DNA from: Microbacteriaceae bacterium
GTDB taxonomy: Bacteria > Actinomycetota > Actinomycetes > Actinomycetales > Microbacteriaceae
DNA length: 35,922 nt
Direction of reading: 5' to 3'
Assembly (NCBI GenBank): GCA_030840105.1
Contig: JAUZGC010000109.1
Location: 1 to 35,922, forward strand
This document shows positions 1 through 9,536 of this stretch, in pieces. Each line of letters opens with the position of its first letter. Within the stretch, counting starts at the first letter, position 1. The translations under genes and the position numbers were made by a program. The notes under the pieces were generated by a model that worked only from the letters and a program-made list of their open reading frames with translations, searched no databases and was not told the DNA's origin.

Positions 1-946
1 GCGAATCATGGATGGCGCGGACTCCGAGCGACCCCGCGACGCTCACCGCGAGCTCGAACTCGTCGTCGCTCGCGTAGTCGCCAGCCGCAAGGCTGAGCGC
101 GACCATGAGGTGGCTGCGCCTGGTCTCATCGTACTGCCGCACCATGTAGCTGCCGGTCTTCGCCGTGCTCTTCCAGTGGATGTTGCGCCGTTCGTCGCCT
201 GGCACATACTCACGCAACGAATGGAAAGCGACGTCGCTTGTCGTGAGGTCCTTGGTCGGGGCACCCTCGAGGTCACGGATGAATCCCGTACTCATGCTCG
301 GGATCGCGATCGTCCTGGGGTGCACGTACAGGTCGAGCGCGCTCGCCCAGACGACCTCGCGTCGCAGAAGCCCAACCGGATCCGCCCGAACCGTGCGCAC
401 CGGCCCGATCGGGATGACCCCGCGCCTCGAGGTCGGCACCAGGAAGACGTCCTGGTAACCGCCGCCACGGGGCAGGCTCGGCATGGCGAACTCCGCAAGG
501 CCCAACCCCACGGGGACCTCGATCCGTACACCAGCCAGACGACGCCTCGTCGGGTTGGCGACGATCACTTCGCCCGGCGCCTTCTCGCCGGCGACGACGC
601 GGTTGGATGGCATCGACAGCCGCACGTCATAGGCGTTGCGCCCGATCAGGTAGAGCATCGCGAGCAGGATGAGCACGAGTCCGGTCCACGCGACAACGAC
701 GGCCTCCGCCCAGCCGACCGCGTAGCCGAGGACGAACGCCGCGATGACCACCGCAGCCGTCGACCAGCCGAGTGGCGTGATGACTGTGCTGATCCATCGC
801 CATCCGGTCCGGATCGAATGCCGAGTCATCCGAACGATGCGCACGATCGCGACGATGGTGTCGGCGAGCACGCCGTCGCGCGTGCCGACGATTCGCGTTC
901 GGGCGTTGGTCAGCTCCGTCTGGGTTCGCGTGACGGTGTTGGTCAC
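1..946 (-). CDS. DUF58 domain-containing protein, C-terminus truncated by window edge
   Basis: Reverse-strand frame read by eye from a GTG at 946: VTNTVTRTQTELTNARTRIV...STAAVVIAAFVLGYAVGWAEAVVVAWTGLVLILLAMLYLIGRNAYDV...SLREYVPGDERRNIHWKSTAKTGSYMVRQYDETRRSHLMV. Two N-terminal TM segments and the DUF58 'YxxGDxxRxIxW' signature. GTGA overlap with the MoxR stop. Absent from the ORF track because it runs off the edge. Confidence 0.85.
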   Translation of the reverse strand, partial: MTNTVTRTQTELTNARTRIVGTRDGVLADTIVAIVRIVRMTRHSIRTGWRWISTVITPLGWSTAAVVIAAFVLGYAVGWAEAVVVAWTGLVLILLAMLYLIGRNAYDVRLSMPSNRVVAGEKAPGEVIVANPTRRRLAGVRIEVPVGLGLAEFAMPSLPRGGGYQDVFLVPTSRRGVIPIGPVRTVRADPVGLLRREVVWASALDLYVHPRTIAIPSMSTGFIRDLEGAPTKDLTTSDVAFHSLREYVPGDERRNIHWKSTAKTGSYMVRQYDETRRSHLMVALSLAAGDYASDDEFELAVSVAGSLGVRAIHDS

Positions 947-1935
947 ACGGCTTGCCGATCCGACGGGGGCGGGGTCTCGATCAGGATCTGGGCGATCACG
1001 CTCGACGCCGTCACGCCGTCGAACTCCGCCTCCGGCTCGAGAAGGAGCCGATGCGCGAGGACCGGCTCGGCGAGTGCCTTGATGTCATCCGGGATCACGT
1101 AGTGCCTGCCGCTCGCCGCGGCGAGGGTCTTCGCCGTGCGCACGAGGGCGAGCGCACCGCGCACACTCACACCGAGGCGCACCTCGGTCGCGGTCCGCGT
1201 CGCGTCCACGAGCCGGGAGACGTAGTCGTTGATGGTCGGGTCGACGTGCACCGTGCGAGCCACCGAGCCCATCCGCACGATGGTGGACGCGGGAACGACC
1301 TCGGGCACAACGATGTCGTGTGCCTTGCGGTCTGCGCCTTCGAGGATGCGGATCGTGGCCTCGTGGTCCGGGTAGCCGATGGATGCCTTCATGATGAAGC
1401 GGTCCAGCTGCGCCTCTGGCAGGCGGTACGTTCCCGCCTGCTCGATCGGGTTCTGCGTGGCGATGACCATGAACGGGGCAACCACGGGATGCGTGACGCC
1501 GTCGACGGTCACCTGGCCCTCTTCCATGACCTCGAGGAGCGCGGATTGCGTCTTGGGGCTCGCCCGGTTGATCTCGTCGGCGAGCACCACGTTGGCAAAG
1601 ATCGGTCCCCGGTGGAATTCGAAGGTGCCCGTGCGCTGGTCATAGATGTTGACGCCCGTGATGTCGCCAGGCAGCAGATCGGGAGTGAACTGGACCCGAT
1701 TGCTCACGCCGCGTACGCTCTGCGCGATGGCGCGAGCGAGTGAGGTCTTGCCGGTGCCGGGAAAATCCTCGAGCAGCAGGTGACCCTCGCTGAACAGCGC
1801 GGTGAGCGACAACCGGATGATGTGGGACTTGCCGAGCACCACTTGCTCGATGTTAGCCACCAGGCGATCGAAAACACTGGCGAAGGAGGTCGCCTGCTCC
1901 CTGGTCATGGTTGTCATGTCGGCGGTCTCGATCAT
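943..1935 (-). CDS. MoxR family AAA+ ATPase
   Basis: Walker A EDFPGTGKTSLARA, Walker B VVLADEINRASPKTQSALLEVMEE, sensor VIATQNPIEQAGTYRLPEAQLDRF. Start set at ATG 1935 because GGGAGG lies just upstream; the ORF extends to 2049 and ATG 1959 is an alternative. Confidence 0.93.
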   Translation of the reverse strand: MIETADMTTMTREQATSFASVFDRLVANIEQVVLGKSHIIRLSLTALFSEGHLLLEDFPGTGKTSLARAIAQSVRGVSNRVQFTPDLLPGDITGVNIYDQRTGTFEFHRGPIFANVVLADEINRASPKTQSALLEVMEEGQVTVDGVTHPVVAPFMVIATQNPIEQAGTYRLPEAQLDRFIMKASIGYPDHEATIRILEGADRKAHDIVVPEVVPASTIVRMGSVARTVHVDPTINDYVSRLVDATRTATEVRLGVSVRGALALVRTAKTLAAASGRHYVIPDDIKALAEPVLAHRLLLEPEAEFDGVTASSVIAQILIETPPPSDRQAV

Positions 1936-1999
1936 GCCCTGGCCTCCCTCGACGATCATCGGCTGCACTGCGCTGTCATTCAGTATGACGGTCGATGGC

Positions 2000-4900
2000 T
2001 CATCCAAGGTCGCTGCTCCGATAGTCGTGGGTGTACAGGGTCCCGCCATTGGCGATGACGGTCACCGTGAGGGTTCCGCTCAGCTGGCCGGTTGCCAGCG
2101 TGCAGGTCCCCGTCTGGCCGGGCGCGGGCATATCCCGCTGCGTTACGCCGCCGTCACAGCTGTATTTAACCGCAGAGTACGTGCCGGTCGGCCAGCCCGT
2201 CCAGCTGAACTGGCCGGTCGTCGCATCCGCTGGGCTCGGTCCGAAGCGTGCGCCACTCAGCACCGTACTGACGGGCACCCCTGGACTCTTGGCCGAGGAC
2301 CAATCACTGCGCAGGACGACGCCACCCGGATAGGTGGCCACGGTGCGCAGCTGCACGGATGCCGCCTGCCCATAGCTCTGGGACCCACCCGCCAGGACCC
2401 CGCCCGCGGGAACCGGCAGGGGGGCCGTCGTAAACGCCCCGACGAATTGGTATTCGTAGCTCAGGGCGGCACCTCCTGGGTTCGCCGGTGGAGTCATGCT
2501 CGTCAACACCGCGTCGAAATAACCCGTGTCGCTGCTTCCGCCCGGCACACTCGCCGCAAAGCCTGCTGGTGGATCCGGCCGCGAACGCGGCGTCGCGGTC
2601 GCCACGGCGCTGGCCGTGCAGCCCTGGCCGTTGTACGCATAGACCAGGAAGTTGTAGTTCGTGTTGGCGCTCAAGCCGGTGAATGTGACACTCGTCGTCC
2701 CGCCTGACACTTTGATGAAGTGGCTGTTCTGCGAATCCACCGAAAGCGTCGGGTTGCCGTTTTCGACACCCGTGACGGCGCACGACGGAGCCGATCCCCC
2801 CTGGTAGACCGCCGCGTAGTACGACGTGATGGATTTGCCATTGTCGGTGAAGATTCCGGGCCAGCTGAGCGTCGCGCTCTGGCCGGAGTCGAGGTCGGGC
2901 ACCGCGGACGGCGCTGATGCGCTGGCGATGGGAGGGCCGGAGGGGATGCCCGTGCCTCTCACCTGATTCCACAGCGTCCGCCCGCCATAGAAGTCGTTTC
3001 GTGATGCAACCGAGAACGGGACACTCCCGCCGTTGCCGATGCTGGCATCCGTGAGATTCACTGAATACGGTGTGCCGACGGCGTCGCTGCCTGGCACCGT
3101 GACCGACCGCGAAATGCCGCCGACATTCACGAGATACGAGGTGATCGGGCTCGCTCCCGGTGCGTCAGCCGGCTTCGTCCACGTGACGCGAAGACCGGTG
3201 TCCAGCGGTGTTGCATTCAGGGCCGCCGGTGCAGCAGGCATGATGTTCGACCACGCGGCATCCGTGTAGCTCACCGGATCGGACACGCCCAGAGCGTTAC
3301 GCGCTGTGACCGCGATGTGCACTGCGTTGTCCGGGCCATTGCCGGGCGTCTGCACAGTGCAGGTCGTCGTCTGGCACGATGTCGTTCCCACGATCTGCCC
3401 GTTGTCCGCGCGCGTCACGGTCAGCTCGAATCCCGTGATCGTCGAGTTGTTGAACGAGCCGGGGATCCAGCTCAGTGTGAGCGCGTGGTCGGAGATCCCG
3501 GCGATCTGCACGTTGGTGACCGGTGCAGGGCGATCCTGCACCGAGATCCGCACGGTGCCCCAGGCGTTCCGATCCGGGTCGCCCGTCGCGTCGACGACCT
3601 CATACTGCAGGTTCGTGTCCGCCGCCGCAGCGCCCGCTGCCACCGTGACGGAGAGCTTGCTGTTGTCGGCGTTCGGCGTGATCGATACTCCGGCGGGCAG
3701 ATTCGCGTTGTCGAGTCCGCGCACCGCGACCACGCGCAGCGGCACGTCGGGGAACGGGTTTGTCGCTCCGTCGTTGGCGAGCACGTCGACAACCGTCGTC
3801 GTCCCGCGCGGCGCGATGGCCACATCCGGCTGGGGGTTGGCGACGGGGCGTGTCGATGGGACCACGTTGAGGTCGATCCGTCCGGCCTGTCCCGGGTTGA
3901 CCGCATCCTTCACCCCGATCGAGATCGACGGATGCGCGCCCTTGGCCGTCTTCTCGCTCACCGCGATGGTGAGCTTCTGTCCGGACAGGCTCAGGCTGAC
4001 CCCCGACGGCTGCTCGCCCTGCACCGTATACGTGAGCTCGCTCTGGTCCTTCGCGTACGGGTAACTCGTGAGCTTGACCAGGTCGATGGTCTTCTGCTGG
4101 CCTGGCTCAAAGTCGATGAGCGCCCCGGTGAACACGGGCGGCTGGTTCGCGCGCGCCGTGACCGTGATCGGCAGCACGATCGTGGCGACGCGCCCCTGCG
4201 GATCCGTCGCCGACGTGCCGTCGGTGACCTGGAATGCGATGGATGCCGTTCCGAAATACCGCGCGGCGCTCGTGAACTCGAGCGTGTCACCGTTGACGAC
4301 CAGGTTGGCCCCGTTGGAGTGCGTAGCGCGCACCGTGGACGCGTCGGTGAGCCGCACCTGCTTACCGCCGACAGCGACGACGTAGTCGTTCAGGTGGATC
4401 CTTACGGCGCTCTCGCTCGTCACGGTCAACCGCGGCACGCCGCGCTTGAGCTGGGGGAGCGCATCGTCGTAGCCGGGCACGCGAATGAATGCGAATGAGG
4501 AGATGTTCGGGTCGCCGGGGTGGGCGACCTCGAAGGGGATGATCTGGCTCGTCGCTCCGATCGTGACCCGCACACGCTTGTTCGCGGTCACCTGCGCCCT
4601 GTCGGAGTATCCAGGGAGCACGGACAGCGCCAGTGAGGAGACGGGCCCATCGGGGAAGAAGACGTTCGCGAGAACGTTGACGTCGACGGTCTGCTTGCCG
4701 AGGATGTCGGAGAGCCCGAGCACGGTGTCGCGAGTGATGGGCCGCGCGAGCGGCGCATCCTTACTCACGGCCACGCGGATAAAGCTTTCACTCGACCCGC
4801 CCCTGGCGTTCTGGATCGTGTACAGAAAGCTATAGACGCCCTCCTTGGCCGGCGCCGTCACCGTCACGATGCTGCCCTTGCGTACGGCCTTGGCATTGCC

Positions 4901-7900
4901 GTCGAGCGGCACGACCCCGGTCACGCTCAGCGCGCTTCCGTCGGGGTCGGAGTCGTTGGCGAGCACCTGCACCGACACCGACTTGCCTGGGCGCACCGTC
5001 ACGTCATCCTCGACCGCGACGGGGTTTCGGGCGCCGTCGCTTCGACTCGCAATGCCCACCCTGACCGTTCCGATCGCGCGCGCGCCGAGGGCATCGATCA
5101 CCGCATAGGTGAAGGTATCGGTGCCCGCCGAGTATTCACCGGCCTGGTAATCCATCCAGTCGCTGCCAACTGCAAGGACCGCGCCCTTGCTCGGGTTGGT
5201 CTCCTGGCCGAGCAACTGCACCGAATCGCCGTCCGGGTCGACGCCGGTCAGCGGGATCGGGATGCGCACCGTGTCGCCTGCGAGGACGCGGGCCGTGACG
5301 GTCGTCGGGACCGGCGGGTTGTTGGTGGCTGCGTCGAGTTCGCGGACGGAGATCGTCACAGCGGCCGTTGCCCACTGCCCGTCCGCTCCCGTGACCCGGT
5401 AGACGGCAGTGAAGTTGCCCGGCTTGGACGGCGCGAGGTAACGCAACACGTCACCCGAGGCGAAGAGGAGGCCGGCACCGCTCGGGAGCGGGGTGGCGAG
5501 CGTCGGGTCGAGTGTGAGCGTCTCGCCATCCGGCTGCTGGTCGTTGGCTAGGACCGGAATGTCCGTCGTGTCGCCCACACGAACCGAGATGGTATCCGGA
5601 TTCGCGACGGGCGGTTGGTGCACGGTCAGGGCCGGCAGCTGGACGACCGTGACCGTCCCTTCTGTCTCCGCGAGGCCATTGCTGATCCGGTAGTGAAAGT
5701 CGACGGGTGCGTCGAGCGGCCGGTTGAGCGTCACGCGCAGGACCCTCTGCCCGAGGATCTCGACTCGGATGCCGCTCGATGCTGGCGGCTGCGTGACCCC
5801 GGTGATCAGCAACACTCCCCCAGACGGGTCGACGTCGGTTGCGAGCACGTCGACCTGCTGGGTCGTCTGCTCGCGGATGAAGGCGGTGTGCGGCACGGCA
5901 ATGGGCTGCGTCTTCGCCTCGGGCGGTGCCTGCACGTCGATGCGCACCGTACCCGTCGTCGTGAGCGTCCCATCCGTCACCGCGTAATCGATGTTGTGCG
6001 TGCCGACCTGGTCACTCAAGAACCGGAAGGAGCCACCCTGGTAGTCGGCCGAAATCGTCGCATCGGGCTTCGCCGGCACGTTTCCGAGCCGGAGCGTGCC
6101 GGTGCCGCCGCGGGCATGCGTGAGCGGCGTGACGGTCACTTCGTGGCCCTGGTATGCCAGCACGACGAATGGCTCGGTGATGATCGGCACACTTCCCGGT
6201 GGTTGTACCGTCACGGCGAGCGAACCGGTGCCCTGTGCGCGCGAATCGGAAACCACGAGGGCGACGTCCTTGAGGGTGCCGCCCGCTCCCTTGTCGGAAT
6301 ACGCAACGGCGCCTTGCGGCGTGAAGCTGACCGCATCCGGTGTCGCCACGGTTGCACTTGCCAGGTAGAACGGGTCGCCGTCCGGGTCGTACCAGTCGCC
6401 GAGCACCTGGGTCGTGACGCGTCCGCCTGCCTGCACGATCGCCTTGGTCGCGCGCGCCTGCACCGGCGGTGAATTCTCGGTGGGCAACCGTACCGTCACG
6501 GTGACCTTCGCCGTCGCGCTGCCGCCGTGTCCATCCGTGATCGTGTAGCTGAAACTCACCGTGCCGCTCGCCGAGTCCGGAAGCGTGATCTGCAGCTGCT
6601 GGTTGTTGTTCACCAGGTCGACCCGCCCGGCCGACGCGGGAATTCCCTCAAACGAGTCGACGACGAGCACGTCACCGTTCGGGTCGTAGTCGTTCAAAAG
6701 CACGGGTAGCGTCGTCACGCGACCTGGGCGCGCTCCGAACTGGTCATCGACGGCAACGGGCGGCAGCTGACTCTTCTCATACTGGGGTGGCGTGTCCTGC
6801 TTGTTCAGTGCGACCTGCTGCAGGTTGGTCTTCTTGGTGACCAGCTCGTCCCAGTTGTTGATGGACGCGTTCCCGCGCTGCACGGCCCAGGTTGCCCCCG
6901 ACTTCACGTCGTTCGCCACCACGCGCTCGCCGTTGGCCCGCAGCGCCAGCTCTGCCCCGCTCGGCACGCCGGCAAGCGTGCCACGGTGGCCCGCGGATGC
7001 TCCCCCGCAGGTGCTCCAGGTCGTTCCTCCCGCCCACGCGGCGTACACGCAGCCGTGCACGAGTGCGGGGGCAGCGGCCCGGCCGAGGTTTTCGGTGAGG
7101 ATCCTCCTGGGGGTCCCCCCGGCGATGGGTACGCCGATCAGGCCCGTCGACGAGGCGATGTAGACGGTGTCACCTGTGGTGCTCGGCTGCTCCAGGACGG
7201 GGTTGGCCGCACCGGCCAGCTCGCTCGAGAGGTCGACGGCCCCACTCGGCAGATACAACATCTTCGCGTCTGGATCGAGCAGCGCCCACTGCCCGGCGAT
7301 CGAGGTCATGCTGTCGTTCGTGCCTTTTCCGGTCGCGCCGACCGTGACCGAGGTGCTGACGCCTCCGCCGGTGGTCGCGTCGATTCGGTGCACGACGCCG
7401 GTGTCGGGAAGAAACGTGAAAAGGGTCCCGTCGGGGGCCAGGCTGGTGACCGCACGTCCGCCGAGGTCGATCGTCGGACCTGAGCTCGCATCGAAGGTGG
7501 GCAGCTGGGCAAAGGGCATCAGCCAGACCTGGCCGGTCACGGCCGATGAGATGGCCACGCGATCACCGGCGAGCTGGACACTCGGCTGACGAGCCGGCAG
7601 GGGCACGCTCTTGCCCGCCTCTCCCGTCGCGGGGTCGACCACGCCGACGGTGTTGTTGCCGAGGTCGACCATGATGACGTTGCTGCCGGACTGGACGACG
7701 TCCAGGGCCGGGCCGGCCGAGGGTACGACCGAATTGAGCTGGAGGATCTCGGTATTCGCACGTCCGAGAAGCTGTCTGGTCTGGCTGGTCACCCATACCG
7801 CCGCGTCGCCCAGGTTCATCTGCTGGGCGGTGTATCCGCCCGAAACAATCGCGACGGTCGTCACGAGCGCAACGATGACGGAGCCGCTCGTCGCCGTGGC

Positions 7901-7939
7901 GACGAGCGACTTATGAGAGGCGAGCCACTGCCGGATCAT
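2000..7939 (-). CDS. Giant (~1979 aa) single-TM anchored extracellular protein with tandem Ig/cadherin-like repeats and C-terminal fibronectin type III domains
   Basis: N-terminal TM (SGSVIVALVTTVAIVSGGYTA) after a ~20-aa tail; at least seven modules with 'PVAxxDxxxVxxGxxxxxxVLANDxDPDGDxLxV'-type motifs; FN3-like modules near the C-terminus (PAPVTNVQIAGISDHALTLSWIPGS..., PAAPAALNATPLDTGLRVTWTKPAD...). Start at ATG 7939 overlaps the kinase stop (ATGA). Confidence 0.9.
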   Translation of the reverse strand: MIRQWLASHKSLVATATSGSVIVALVTTVAIVSGGYTAQQMNLGDAAVWVTSQTRQLLGRANTEILQLNSVVPSAGPALDVVQSGSNVIMVDLGNNTVGVVDPATGEAGKSVPLPARQPSVQLAGDRVAISSAVTGQVWLMPFAQLPTFDASSGPTIDLGGRAVTSLAPDGTLFTFLPDTGVVHRIDATTGGGVSTSVTVGATGKGTNDSMTSIAGQWALLDPDAKMLYLPSGAVDLSSELAGAANPVLEQPSTTGDTVYIASSTGLIGVPIAGGTPRRILTENLGRAAAPALVHGCVYAAWAGGTTWSTCGGASAGHRGTLAGVPSGAELALRANGERVVANDVKSGATWAVQRGNASINNWDELVTKKTNLQQVALNKQDTPPQYEKSQLPPVAVDDQFGARPGRVTTLPVLLNDYDPNGDVLVVDSFEGIPASAGRVDLVNNNQQLQITLPDSASGTVSFSYTITDGHGGSATAKVTVTVRLPTENSPPVQARATKAIVQAGGRVTTQVLGDWYDPDGDPFYLASATVATPDAVSFTPQGAVAYSDKGAGGTLKDVALVVSDSRAQGTGSLAVTVQPPGSVPIITEPFVVLAYQGHEVTVTPLTHARGGTGTLRLGNVPAKPDATISADYQGGSFRFLSDQVGTHNIDYAVTDGTLTTTGTVRIDVQAPPEAKTQPIAVPHTAFIREQTTQQVDVLATDVDPSGGVLLITGVTQPPASSGIRVEILGQRVLRVTLNRPLDAPVDFHYRISNGLAETEGTVTVVQLPALTVHQPPVANPDTISVRVGDTTDIPVLANDQQPDGETLTLDPTLATPLPSGAGLLFASGDVLRYLAPSKPGNFTAVYRVTGADGQWATAAVTISVRELDAATNNPPVPTTVTARVLAGDTVRIPIPLTGVDPDGDSVQLLGQETNPSKGAVLAVGSDWMDYQAGEYSAGTDTFTYAVIDALGARAIGTVRVGIASRSDGARNPVAVEDDVTVRPGKSVSVQVLANDSDPDGSALSVTGVVPLDGNAKAVRKGSIVTVTAPAKEGVYSFLYTIQNARGGSSESFIRVAVSKDAPLARPITRDTVLGLSDILGKQTVDVNVLANVFFPDGPVSSLALSVLPGYSDRAQVTANKRVRVTIGATSQIIPFEVAHPGDPNISSFAFIRVPGYDDALPQLKRGVPRLTVTSESAVRIHLNDYVVAVGGKQVRLTDASTVRATHSNGANLVVNGDTLEFTSAARYFGTASIAFQVTDGTSATDPQGRVATIVLPITVTARANQPPVFTGALIDFEPGQQKTIDLVKLTSYPYAKDQSELTYTVQGEQPSGVSLSLSGQKLTIAVSEKTAKGAHPSISIGVKDAVNPGQAGRIDLNVVPSTRPVANPQPDVAIAPRGTTTVVDVLANDGATNPFPDVPLRVVAVRGLDNANLPAGVSITPNADNSKLSVTVAAGAAAADTNLQYEVVDATGDPDRNAWGTVRISVQDRPAPVTNVQIAGISDHALTLSWIPGSFNNSTITGFELTVTRADNGQIVGTTSCQTTTCTVQTPGNGPDNAVHIAVTARNALGVSDPVSYTDAAWSNIMPAAPAALNATPLDTGLRVTWTKPADAPGASPITSYLVNVGGISRSVTVPGSDAVGTPYSVNLTDASIGNGGSVPFSVASRNDFYGGRTLWNQVRGTGIPSGPPIASASAPSAVPDLDSGQSATLSWPGIFTDNGKSITSYYAAVYQGGSAPSCAVTGVENGNPTLSVDSQNSHFIKVSGGTTSVTFTGLSANTNYNFLVYAYNGQGCTASAVATATPRSRPDPPAGFAASVPGGSSDTGYFDAVLTSMTPPANPGGAALSYEYQFVGAFTTAPLPVPAGGVLAGGSQSYGQAASVQLRTVATYPGGVVLRSDWSSAKSPGVPVSTVLSGARFGPSPADATTGQFSWTGWPTGTYSAVKYSCDGGVTQRDMPAPGQTGTCTLATGQLSGTLTVTVIANGGTLYTHDYRSSDLG

Positions 7940-9363
7940 GTCCCGTTCGCCGAGTCGACACACTTCGGACTGCTGGGCTGCCCGGTCTTGCCATCTCGAT
8001 TGACGGTCACCGTGATGCACACGCTGCCCCCCGTGTTCACGTCGACGCGGAACTCGGTGCTGCGCTGGATGCTGGGCGGCGCGGTTCCCACACTCACTTG
8101 GTACGCATCCTGGGCCTGCAGGCCCGGGTCGTTCCAGGAGAAGATGACGGTGCCGTTGTCGAGCCGGCCCGAGACGTCGCGCACGGTGGGAATGTCACCG
8201 TTCGCGGCAACCCGCACGAGCACAAAGGCCGCCGTCGCACCGAGCAGCACGACGAGCACCGAGCATGCGACGAGCGACCAGACGAGCGCCCTGGTCCATC
8301 GACCCTGCGTATCCGGCTCCCTGCTCGCGCCGCTTCCCGCACTCTCGCGCGGGAGCGTTCCCGGCGGTGTGCGCGTCACGATGGCGGATGCCGGCAGCTT
8401 CCGTTTTCGCCGGCGTCCGGCCGGGTCGACACTCACCACGCCCCCGATGCGCGTGCGATCGTCCGGGTCTGACGCCGTCGCGAGCGCCCACTCGTCCATC
8501 GCGACTTCCATCGACGTCTGGGCGAGGCCGAGTTCCGTCTCGACGGACTGCAGCTCGCGGATGAGTTCCAGCACGCTGTGCTGTCGCGCTTCGGGCTTCT
8601 TCGACATGGCGCGGGCGAGAATGACCTCCAGCCGGTGCGGCAGGTCTTCGCGCCCGATCGGCTGCGGCTTCGACTTCGTGATCCTCTGGATCAGGTCGGC
8701 CGACGTGTTGTCTTTACCTGGGACCTCGAACGGCGATCGCCCGGCCAGCAGGGAGTAGATGGATGCACCCAGCGCCCAGATCTCGCTCGCGACAGTGCCC
8801 GACGTCTCATCGAGGAGGACCTCCGGTGCGGACCACGGAATCGACAGCCCAATCGGCTCGCTCGACTCCGCTTCGCTCAGGGTCGCTGCAATGCCGAAAT
8901 CGCTCAGCACGGGATGTCCGTACGCCGTGGTGAGGATGTTCGATGGCTTGATGTCCCGGTGCAGGACACCCGACCGGTGCGCCGTCTCGACAGCGCTCGC
9001 GATCTTGATCCCGATGCTCAAAACCTCTGGCACGGCAATCGGCTGCTCCCGGTACCGCAGGCCAATCGCAGCGGAGCACAGTTCCATGACCAGGTACGGA
9101 CGCCCATCGGACGACACCCCCGCCTGGTAGACGGTGAGGATGGAGGGATGCGTACTGAGCTGAGCCATGAGGTTGGCCTCGGCCTGGAACATATGGCGCA
9201 CCTGGCTCGTGACGACCTCTGCCAGCATGACCTTGACCGCGACCTGTCGTCGAGGAAGATTCTGCTCGTACAGGAAGACATCGGCAAAACCGCCGGATCC
9301 GAGGATCCGAACATAGGAGAAACCGGGAAGGTTCGGGGGTTGAGACGGCAAGCGTCTGGCCAT
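7936..9363 (-). CDS. Transmembrane Ser/Thr protein kinase with FN3-like extracellular domain
   Basis: Kinase motifs GSGGFADVFLYEQ, VAVKVM, HRDIKPSNIL, SDFGIA, SAPEVLL; TM segment RALVWSLVACSVLVVLLGATAAFVLV; extracellular tail DVSGRLDNGTVIFSWNDPGLQAQDAYQVSVG... resembles FN3. Start at internal Met (9363) just before ARRLPSQPPNLPGFSYVRILGSG. Confidence 0.92.
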   Translation of the reverse strand: MARRLPSQPPNLPGFSYVRILGSGGFADVFLYEQNLPRRQVAVKVMLAEVVTSQVRHMFQAEANLMAQLSTHPSILTVYQAGVSSDGRPYLVMELCSAAIGLRYREQPIAVPEVLSIGIKIASAVETAHRSGVLHRDIKPSNILTTAYGHPVLSDFGIAATLSEAESSEPIGLSIPWSAPEVLLDETSGTVASEIWALGASIYSLLAGRSPFEVPGKDNTSADLIQRITKSKPQPIGREDLPHRLEVILARAMSKKPEARQHSVLELIRELQSVETELGLAQTSMEVAMDEWALATASDPDDRTRIGGVVSVDPAGRRRKRKLPASAIVTRTPPGTLPRESAGSGASREPDTQGRWTRALVWSLVACSVLVVLLGATAAFVLVRVAANGDIPTVRDVSGRLDNGTVIFSWNDPGLQAQDAYQVSVGTAPPSIQRSTEFRVDVNTGGSVCITVTVNRDGKTGQPSSPKCVDSANGT

Positions 9364-9536
9364 ATCGCCTCCCGCACGCTCGCTCGAACAGTTTCGTCCA
9401 CCCACTGCCTGCCGGTTTCGGGCGAACGGCAGACGTTCCTCATTCTAGGCAGCCCATCGCGTTTCACGGCCGGTCGCACCCCGACTGGAGGCTCCGATCG
9501 CACCCCCAACTCGGGGGTCGCAGAATCGCTACCGAA

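Noticed and set aside
3317-4498. 393-aa and other plus-strand ORFs antisense to the giant Ig/FN3 gene
   Set aside because: Frequent long antisense ORFs are expected in high-GC repeat-coding DNA; compositions are Arg/Val-biased without domains.
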